DNA from: a candidate division WS6 bacterium GW2011_GWC2_36_7
Lineage (GTDB): Bacteria; Patescibacteriota; Dojkabacteria; SC72
Assembly (NCBI GenBank): GCA_000991805.1
Contig: LBSF01000026.1
Span: 1 to 7,412 of the forward strand
Direction: 5' to 3'
Length of the DNA: 7,412 nucleotides
A program made the position numbers and the translations under genes. The notes below the pieces were generated by a model. It was not told where the DNA came from and searched no databases. It was given only the letters and a program-made list of their open reading frames with translations. Below are positions 5,635 through 7,412 of the stretch, piece by piece; the stretch's first letter is position 1, and each line of letters starts with the position of its first letter.

Positions 5635-6657
5635 ATGACTAAGATAAGAGTAGGAATAATAGGGTGCGGACATATATTAGTAAGACATACTGAGTCGATA
5701 GAACAAAACCCAGATAGTTTTGAACTTGTTGCTCTTTGTGATAATAACAAAGAAGTTTTGGCCAAAGCGGTTGCCGAAAATGGTAATGTGAGAGGGTTTG
5801 AAGATTATAAGGAAATGCTCAAAGAGATGAAGGGAAAAATGGATCAAGTAACAATTGCTACACCAAACTATCTCCATTTTGACATGGCAATGGAAGCTAT
5901 GAATATGGGATATGATGTTCTAATTGAAAAGCCAATTGCTTTTGAAGCTTCTAAGCTTCAGGAAATACAAGATGAAGCGAATCGCTTAGGGAGAAAAGCA
6001 TACTGTGTTCTTCAGGTTAGATATAACCCAACAGTAAAAATGATGGAAAGAGTTTTGAAAGAAGGATTATTGGGGGATATAAGATCTGTTTGCTTTATAC
6101 AGAGATGGCAGAGGCCAATAGGATATTTTAAAGATTGGAGAGGATCTATGGAATTAGGAGGAAGATCTCTCTATGAGTACGGAATCCATTATCTAGATAT
6201 TGTTCAAAAACTTTTTGGAGTTCCTGAAGTTAAATCAACAGATACGTTTAACCATAAGCATATGGATATCCCTTTTGAGGATACTTCTTATTCGATTGTA
6301 CAGTTCCCTAACGGGGCATCGGGAAGTGTTGAGGTAAATGTATCAGTCGAGCCTTCAAACCTTGAATGCTCAATTGCAATTATGGGATCAAAGGGATATT
6401 TGAAGATAAGTGGAAATGCACTTGACAAAGTGGAGAGAGCATCTTTTGAAAATGAAGAATTACAGAAGAAATGGGAAGCAATACAATCTACTAGTGGTGA
6501 AGCTATTACTCCTAATTCATATGGTACGCATGTTGGATCTTGTCCTAATCATCCTGTTTTATACCGAGAAATTGCAAGTGGAAAAGGCATGGATGTTACA
6601 GAATCAATTAATTCTATACAGTTCATACAAAATATTTATGAAAAAGAAAATAAATAA
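5635..6657 (+). CDS. wbpB: Gfo/Idh/MocA dehydrogenase, WbpB/WlbA-like (UDP-GlcNAcA 3-dehydrogenase)
   Basis: The 340-residue protein has an N-terminal Rossmann domain (VGIIGCGHILVRH, 6-18) and a C-terminal Gfo/Idh/MocA beta-sheet domain. Family marks are 'TIATPNYLH' (73-81), E98-K99-P100, 'LQVRYNP' (126-132), 'KDWRG' (166-170) and 'LGGRSLYEYGIHYLD' (174-188) with the expected catalytic-region His185. This closely resembles WbpB/WlbA, cytoplasmic NAD-dependent enzymes that oxidise the C3 hydroxyl of UDP-N-acetylglucosaminuronic acid. The assignment is strengthened by the two genes after it, which match the acetyltransferase and aminotransferase of the same route. The third small residue of the G-x-G-x-x-A/G loop is Leu15, a deviation from the usual pattern. 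The stop TAA and the next ATG share one base (TAATG), a sign of translational coupling. A less specific sugar dehydrogenase cannot be excluded. Confidence 0.8.
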   Translation: MTKIRVGIIGCGHILVRHTESIEQNPDSFELVALCDNNKEVLAKAVAENGNVRGFEDYKEMLKEMKGKMDQVTIATPNYLHFDMAMEAMNMGYDVLIEKPIAFEASKLQEIQDEANRLGRKAYCVLQVRYNPTVKMMERVLKEGLLGDIRSVCFIQRWQRPIGYFKDWRGSMELGGRSLYEYGIHYLDIVQKLFGVPEVKSTDTFNHKHMDIPFEDTSYSIVQFPNGASGSVEVNVSVEPSNLECSIAIMGSKGYLKISGNALDKVERASFENEELQKKWEAIQSTSGEAITPNSYGTHVGSCPNHPVLYREIASGKGMDVTESINSIQFIQNIYEKENK

Positions 6658-7313
6658 TGATATTTACAGAAGATTTTAATAAAAAAGAATTGATAACGTT
6701 TGAAGGAAATATAAGAGTCCATCCAGATGCTCAGATATCTGCGGAATCTGTAATAGGTGAAAACACTCTGATATTGGATAGTAAATTGGGAAAAGTTACC
6801 ATTGGAGAAAGTTGCATAATTGGGAATTTTACAATATTAGAAGAGAACGTTAACATAGGTGATGGATCTAAAATATGGCATTTTTGTCATATTAGAAATG
6901 ATGTAAAAATAGGTAAAAACTGTATATTGGGAGATTATGTATTTATAGATTCTGGTGTACAAATAGGAGATGAGACAAAAATACAAAATTACGTTCCTGT
7001 ATATCATGGTGTTGTCTTAGAAGAGGGTGTTTTCTTAGGTCCGAACTCTTTGACGACAAATGATTTGATACCAAGGGCCAGAACAGAAAAGGGAGAAATA
7101 AAAGGTGGAGATGATTGGCAAGTAAGTGCCATACACATAGGGAAGGATGCTTCAATAGGTGCGGGTGCAGTGCTTAAACCGGGAATCAATATAGGAGAAA
7201 AAGCATTAATAGGTGCGGGTGCAGTTGTGACTAAAGATGTTCCAGCAGGTGCAGTCGTTGTAGGGAACCCAGGCCATATCTTGCGGTACATAGAAGGGTA
7301 CGAGCCAAAATAA
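6657..7313 (+). CDS. wbpD: Left-handed beta-helix N-acetyltransferase, WbpD/WlbB-like
   Basis: This 218-residue protein is built of hexapeptide repeats ([LIV]-G-x-x) that form a left-handed beta-helix, as in trimeric acetyl-CoA-dependent acyltransferases. Hallmarks of the WbpD/WlbB group are 'GDGSKIWHFCHIRNDVKIG' (68-86), 'KIQNYVPVYHGVVLEEGVF' (108-126), 'GPNSLTTNDLIPRA' (128-141), and the closing coils 'SIGAGAVLKPGINIG' and 'LIGAGAVVTKDVPAG', ending 'VVGNPGHILR'. It should acetylate the 3-amino group of UDP-GlcNAc(3NH2)A in the cytoplasm. It is somewhat longer than typical members (about 190-200), because about 50 residues with extra N-terminal repeats precede the 'IWHF' coil. The ATG overlaps the upstream stop by one base. 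No Shine-Dalgarno is seen; coupling probably supports initiation. Two exact 18-base DNA repeats lie in the last coils (7154 and 7208). Confidence 0.82.
   Translation: MIFTEDFNKKELITFEGNIRVHPDAQISAESVIGENTLILDSKLGKVTIGESCIIGNFTILEENVNIGDGSKIWHFCHIRNDVKIGKNCILGDYVFIDSGVQIGDETKIQNYVPVYHGVVLEEGVFLGPNSLTTNDLIPRARTEKGEIKGGDDWQVSAIHIGKDASIGAGAVLKPGINIGEKALIGAGAVVTKDVPAGAVVVGNPGHILRYIEGYEPK
7154..7225 (+). repeat. 18-base direct repeat at a 54-base period inside the acyltransferase gene
   Basis: AATAGGTGCGGGTGCAGT occurs exactly at 7154-7171 and 7208-7225. The 54-base step equals 18 codons, which is one full turn of a left-handed beta-helix. It encodes the same IGAGAV segment in two neighbouring coils, which suggests coil duplication or gene conversion. 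Confidence 0.8.
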
Positions 7314-7332
7314 ATTTTTAATACATAATAAA

Positions 7333-7412
7333 ATGATACCAGTATCAAAACCTTATATAGGTGATGAAGAGACAAATGCAGTTGTAGAAGTACTAAAATC
7401 CGGAATGATAGC
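7333..7412 (+). CDS. wbpE: DegT/DnrJ/EryC1/StrS aminotransferase, WbpE/WlbC-like, N-terminal start (partial)
   Basis: The first 26 complete codons read MIPVSKPYIGDEETNAV followed by VEVLKSGMI, then the window ends. 'IPVSKPYIGDEE..AV.EVLKSGMI' is the standard N terminus of PLP-dependent sugar aminotransferases (fold type I). The lysine that binds PLP lies beyond the window. Next to the dehydrogenase and acetyltransferase it would transfer an amino group from glutamate to the 3-keto sugar, as WbpE/WlbC do. The ATG lies 20 bases after the previous stop, with no Shine-Dalgarno. The family is very likely; the specific substrate is inferred from neighbours. Confidence 0.8.
   Translation, partial: MIPVSKPYIGDEETNAVVEVLKSGMI

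Noticed and set aside
5132..5635. 167-codon open frame antisense to the glycosyltransferase
   Set aside because: It is Ser/Phe-rich with no recognisable motif and is fully explained as a shadow of the strongly supported + strand gene.
7004..7375. 123-codon antisense open frame over the acyltransferase
   Set aside because: Its Pro/Ala-rich composition mirrors the GAGA hexapeptide repeats on the other strand; no independent support.
1..7412. CRISPR array, tRNA, rRNA, toxin-antitoxin or defence genes
   Set aside because: No regularly spaced repeats, cloverleaf-like sequence or relevant protein motifs were found on either strand.

Overview
The window is AT-rich DNA from a bacterium using the standard code; no TGA needs to be read as an amino acid. 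The gene set fits a small-genome, ultrasmall-cell lineage such as Candidate Phyla Radiation (Patescibacteria). It holds a lone single-cluster ferredoxin, a HIT protein, membrane-anchored DsbA-like and alpha/beta-hydrolase proteins, a REP-type transposase and a bactofilin-like membrane protein. Intergenic gaps are short, and none of the starts I can place has a convincing Shine-Dalgarno sequence. The lineage is inferred from gene style only; no rRNA or ribosomal protein gene is present to prove it.

Layout. Bases 1-110 are the tail of an ABC exporter. Bases 170-801 hold a ferredoxin and a HIT-family protein, 5 bases apart on the + strand. A membrane-anchored alpha/beta hydrolase on the - strand (798-1646) meets the HIT gene tail to tail, both stop codons sharing the palindrome TTAA. 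An 81-base divergent promoter region separates the hydrolase from a membrane-anchored DsbA-like thiol oxidoreductase (1728-2486). Next comes a compact REP-associated (IS200-like, HUH/Y1) transposase (2561-3037) framed by two related 22-base palindromes; the right one contains the transposase stop codon. A secreted or membrane bactofilin-like beta-repeat protein lies on the - strand (3062-4204). A second divergent promoter region of 97 bases leads to a GT4 glycosyltransferase (4302-5570), followed by a sugar-nucleotide cluster running off the right edge: a Gfo/Idh/MocA dehydrogenase (wbpB/wlbA type), a left-handed beta-helix N-acyltransferase (wbpD/wlbB type) and the start of a DegT/StrS aminotransferase (wbpE/wlbC type).

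How the genes work together. The last three genes match the dehydrogenase, aminotransferase and acetyltransferase steps that convert UDP-GlcNAcA to UDP-2,3-diacetamido-2,3-dideoxyglucuronic acid, a precursor for surface glycans. The adjacent glycosyltransferase could use such a sugar. The left and middle genes suggest work outside the membrane: thiol oxidation, an anchored hydrolase and a beta-repeat membrane protein. I see no tRNA, rRNA, CRISPR array, defence island or strong intrinsic terminator. No gene-free stretch exceeds 100 bases. I did not find a convincing new system. The best leads are the palindrome-framed transposase, the apparent absence of Shine-Dalgarno sites with at least one probable leaderless promoter, and the beta-repeat protein joined to a membrane domain.
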